NCBI GenBank assembly: GCA_963758505.1
Contig: CAVWVJ010000003.1
Span: 1,426,001-1,490,000, forward strand
DNA: 64,000 nt
Direction of reading: 5' to 3'
From: Korobacter sp963758505
Lineage (GTDB): Bacteria > Acidobacteriota > Terriglobia > Terriglobales > Acidobacteriaceae
Shown: positions 61,171 through 64,000 of the stretch, in pieces
Position numbering within the stretch: position 1 is the first letter of the stretch
Layout: the number at the start of each line of letters is the position of its first letter
The notes under the pieces: generated by a model
What the model was told of the DNA's origin: nothing
Database searches by the model: none
What the model saw: the letters and a program-made list of their open reading frames with translations, nothing else
Made by a program: the position numbers and the translations under genes

Positions 61171-61939
61171 CTCGCTGCGGTGGATGGTGGTCGCCATCGT
61201 CGGCACGATCTTAGCGATGATCGCCGTGGTCCTCTGGATTCCGACGCCCAAGCCGGACGTTCCGGTAGCGAAGCCGAACGTGCAAACACCTTCCAACGTC
61301 GCATGGACGCAGGAAACCATCGCGGAAGCAAATTCCGGGGATACGGTGCGAGGCATGGTGCTGGCGCGACGCTGCGAGAAGTGCCATGGGACGGAGGGGT
61401 TCAGCGATACCGGCGAGGTGCCAAATTTAGCGTCGATGGACAAGTTGGCGTTCTGGAAGCAACTGGAAGATTTCCGCACCGAGAAACGCAGTTCGCCGAT
61501 CATGCAGCCGGTAGCCGCCGTGTTGACGCCGCAGGAGGAAGCCGACCTGGATGCCTATTACGCGCTCCTGCCGGCGATTCCCGATCCGCAGGACACGCGC
61601 GTGCAACAGCCTCCTCCGCTGGACGCAGCCACCGCCGCGACCGCCTCCCGACTGGTGACGCTGGGGGACGGTACACGCGGGATACCACCCTGCCAGGCAT
61701 GCCACGGTCCGGTAGGCAATGTGCGCGGCGCGCCCTCGCTGGCGACCCAGAACGCGGATTACATCCTGGACCAGTTGGACAATTTCGGCGATGGCAGCCG
61801 GGCGAACGACATCAACTTGCCGATGCGCACCATCGCCCACCAACTGACCGAGCCGGAGCGAAAGGCGCTCAGCGTGTATTACGGGAGCGGGCTCGGAGCG
61901 CGGCCGGGCGCAGCAAACCCGCGGTGGCAGAAGAAGTGA
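61157..61939 (+). CDS. Diheme cytochrome c, membrane-anchored
   Basis: A GTG start at 61157 is placed by AAAGGGGGAG just upstream; the frame overlaps the CuA gene. The 260-residue protein has an N-terminal helix (VVAIVGTILAMIAVVLWIP), heme motifs CEKCHG (73-78) and CQACHG (about 178), each followed by a methionine-bearing region. Probably the electron donor to the CuA protein (inference). Confidence 0.88.
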   Translation: MPPDSSLRWMVVAIVGTILAMIAVVLWIPTPKPDVPVAKPNVQTPSNVAWTQETIAEANSGDTVRGMVLARRCEKCHGTEGFSDTGEVPNLASMDKLAFWKQLEDFRTEKRSSPIMQPVAAVLTPQEEADLDAYYALLPAIPDPQDTRVQQPPPLDAATAATASRLVTLGDGTRGIPPCQACHGPVGNVRGAPSLATQNADYILDQLDNFGDGSRANDINLPMRTIAHQLTEPERKALSVYYGSGLGARPGAANPRWQKK

Positions 61940-61985
61940 CAACTCCGATTTGACTTTCCGCCGAGCTTTCCCCTAGGTTGCCTTT

Positions 61986-63485
61986 ATGGCCTTTTCTCGC
62001 CTGCAGCGCCAGGAGCGGAACCGTTTAAGCGGCCGCGACTTTCTGTTCCTGGCTCCGTTTCTGCTCGCGGGACTCTTTATCCATGGGTATCACCTCGGGA
62101 TTGAAGACCAGGCCATCTATCTCCCCGGGGTTCGTTACGACCTGAATCACGCGCTGTATCCGCACGACGCAGAATTCTTCCTGCCCCAGGTGCGCCCGAC
62201 GCTGATCGACGAGATGGTGGCGTACACCTCGAAGCTTACGCACATGAGCGTGGCCGGATCGGTGTTCTTCTGGCACCTGGTATCGATCTTCTTGCTGCTG
62301 TTGGGCGCGCTGCGCCTGGCACGGCGGTGCTTTGAAAGAGAACGGCAGGCGTGGGCGGCGCTGGCGCTGCTCACCGTGTTGTTCACCATCCCGGTCACCG
62401 GTACGGCGCTTTACCTGGTGGATCAATATTTACACCCGCGGACGCTAGCCACCGCGTTCCTCCTCTTCGCCATTCCCGACGTCATCGACCGGCGATGGCT
62501 GCGGGCTAGCCTGCTTGTTATTGCCGCTGCGCTGGTCCATATCCAGATGGCGTTTTTCGGGGGACTCTTCCTCGCCTTCCTGGCGTGGCCGGTGATCTCC
62601 GGCTCTTTCGAGGGGCGCGCGGTTCTCTTTGGATTTCCACTCGCTTCCCTGTTCGAGCCGGGTTCTGCGGCATGGCGCGAGGCGATGCTGACCCGCCAAC
62701 AGCATTTCCTGTTGCAGTGGCGTTGGTACGAGTGGCTGGGAATCTTCGGTCCTTTGCTTTTGCTCTGGTGGATCGGCACCATGACGAGCCGAAGCTGGCG
62801 GCAGGGCGAAGTGCCGGCATTTCGCGCCTTGCTGTGCCGAAGCTTGCTTTGGTATGGCAGCTTCTGCTTCGTCGTCGCGCTGATCGTCACCATCCCGCAA
62901 AGGCTGGAGCGTTTGACGCCCTACCAGCCGATGCGCGGCTTTCATATTCTTTACCTGCTGCTTTTCCTGATCATCGGCGGCCTGGTCTTCGAACACCTCC
63001 TGCGGGCGCGCATCTGGCTCTACGCCTTAGTCCTGACCGCGGTTGGACTGGGGATGTTTTATGCGCAGCGCGATTTGTTCCCGGGTACACGACATATCGA
63101 GTGGCCGGGAGCAGATACCCGGAACCGTTGGGTGCGCGCTTTCGTATGGATAAGAGAGAACACGCCGCGAGAGGCCTATTTCGCCATCGATCCGTATTAC
63201 ATGGAACGCAGAGGCGAAGATGAACATGGCTTTCGGGCGTGGGCAGAGCGCAGCGTGCTCGCCGATTGGGACAAGGATCCGGGCGTGGTTTGCCTGTTCC
63301 CCGCTATCGCGGGCAAATGGCAGGAGCAGGTACATGCGCAGGAAGGCTTCCAGAAGTTCGGGCGCGAGGATTTTCTGCGGCTTCGGCAGCGCTTCGGCGC
63401 CGACTGGGTGATTGCCGATCATGCGCCTGGGCTGGACGATTGTCCCTACCGCAAAGACGGCATTTACGTCTGTAGAATAGAGTAG
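61986..63485 (+). CDS. Polytopic membrane protein (DUF6798-like)
   Basis: The 499-residue protein has about ten or more hydrophobic helices (FLFLAPFLLAGLFIHGYHLGI, SVFFWHLVSIFLLLLGALRLA, ILYLLLFLIIGGLVF). The C-terminal 110 residues are soluble (WPGADTRNRWVRAFVWIRENTP), recalling glycosyltransferase-like or DUF6798 proteins. No catalytic motif is certain. Confidence 0.78.
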   Translation: MAFSRLQRQERNRLSGRDFLFLAPFLLAGLFIHGYHLGIEDQAIYLPGVRYDLNHALYPHDAEFFLPQVRPTLIDEMVAYTSKLTHMSVAGSVFFWHLVSIFLLLLGALRLARRCFERERQAWAALALLTVLFTIPVTGTALYLVDQYLHPRTLATAFLLFAIPDVIDRRWLRASLLVIAAALVHIQMAFFGGLFLAFLAWPVISGSFEGRAVLFGFPLASLFEPGSAAWREAMLTRQQHFLLQWRWYEWLGIFGPLLLLWWIGTMTSRSWRQGEVPAFRALLCRSLLWYGSFCFVVALIVTIPQRLERLTPYQPMRGFHILYLLLFLIIGGLVFEHLLRARIWLYALVLTAVGLGMFYAQRDLFPGTRHIEWPGADTRNRWVRAFVWIRENTPREAYFAIDPYYMERRGEDEHGFRAWAERSVLADWDKDPGVVCLFPAIAGKWQEQVHAQEGFQKFGREDFLRLRQRFGADWVIADHAPGLDDCPYRKDGIYVCRIE

Positions 63486-63514
63486 TTGCACGACTTAGCC
63501 CCACCTCGAACCGT

Positions 63515-64000
63515 ATGAAGATCAACTTCCGTGAACCGACGGTGATTGCGCTGGAAACCATGCGCGCCCATAAGCTGCGCTCGTTTCTCATGCTACTGGG
63601 CGTCATCCTCTCGGTGATGACCCTGATCCTGGTGGTTTCGCTGGTGAACGGTGTCAATGTCTATTTCGCCGACAAGGTCGCAAACCTTGGCGCGGGCGTC
63701 TTCCACGTCAACCAGTTCCCGATCATCAACAGCGAAGAAGCGTGGGTCAAAGCGAACCGGACCAACAAGAAGCTGACGTGGGAAGACTACGAGCTTTTGC
63801 GCGACAACCTGCAACTTCCGAAAACTGTGGCGTGCCTGGCCCACAATCGGACAAAGGTACGCGCGGAACATCAGTCGATTGACGATGTGAACATCACCGG
63901 GATGACGGCCAACTACACCGAGATGGCGGTAGAAGAAGTCGCCAGCGGACGCTGGATCAGCAATAGCGACGACGAACATCGCGCGGGCGTCGCCTTCATC
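63515..64000 (+). CDS. MacB/FtsX-family ABC permease, N-terminal part (cut by window end)
   Basis: The ATG at 63515 opens a frame that runs to the window end without a stop (162 codons visible). It has the MacB start: MKINFREPTVIALETMRAHK, a membrane helix (FLMLLGVILSVMTLILVVSLVNG) and the beginning of the periplasmic domain. The 3' part lies outside. Confidence 0.85.
   Translation, partial: MKINFREPTVIALETMRAHKLRSFLMLLGVILSVMTLILVVSLVNGVNVYFADKVANLGAGVFHVNQFPIINSEEAWVKANRTNKKLTWEDYELLRDNLQLPKTVACLAHNRTKVRAEHQSIDDVNITGMTANYTEMAVEEVASGRWISNSDDEHRAGVAFI

Overview
This 64 kb window is a high-GC chromosomal segment, most likely from an acidobacterium (Terriglobia/Koribacter-like; inferred from 16S character and gene content, no database search was possible). 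It carries a complete rrn operon (16S - tRNA-Ile(GAT) - tRNA-Ala(TGC) - 23S - 5S, about 38.2-43.8 kb) preceded by a roughly 1 kb non-coding leader. Gene content fits the group: Ser/Thr kinases fused to propeller or membrane modules, a FecR/DUF6600 protein, a zinc metalloprotease of the DUF5117/DUF4953 type, an M2 peptidase, ECF sigma factors and many short two- to four-gene operons.

Layout. 0-4.6 kb: the tail of an unidentified protein, two small hypotheticals, a secreted DUF255 thioredoxin-like protein, a Tat-exported GH79-like glycosidase and tRNA-Ser. 4.7-9.4 kb: a tightly overlapped operon of TonB-dependent receptor, YfiR-like periplasmic protein and a GGDEF-EAL membrane protein, a c-di-GMP signalling unit. 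9.5-14.4 kb: a sigma factor with its anti-sigma/propeller protein, then an ECF42-type sigma factor facing DGPF/YCII, DinB and VOC genes. 14.4-25.2 kb: a membrane histidine kinase, a Ser/Thr kinase broken by a frameshift, a Cpx-like trio (Spy-like protein divergent from a CpxR/CpxA-type pair), a RAYT transposase, the DUF6600 protein and two small membrane proteins. 25.3-37.2 kb: M2 peptidase, a VOC-WYL-YjbR operon, purH (frameshifted), prmC, prfA, three small membrane/secreted proteins, the metalloprotease and sodC.

43.9-64 kb: VOC protein, a decayed alpha/beta-hydrolase remnant, a TonB-C-like protein, folD-coaE (overlapping), an HtrA protease, thiE, an operon of MacB-type permease with a 50-residue protein and a small membrane protein, a LOG-family protein, a large TPR protein, a Ser/Thr kinase with a TolB-like propeller, a CuA protein with a diheme cytochrome c, a polytopic membrane protein and the start of another MacB-type permease cut by the window end.

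The most notable points are two single-base frameshifts (in purH, exactly at a CTT-C position, and in the Ser/Thr kinase), a seven-unit 15-bp coding repeat, a decayed hydrolase, an unlisted 50-residue ORF, an anti-sigma factor fused to an Asp-box domain, and at least three families of dispersed extragenic repeats that coexist with a RAYT gene. I saw no CRISPR array, prophage or complete insertion sequence.
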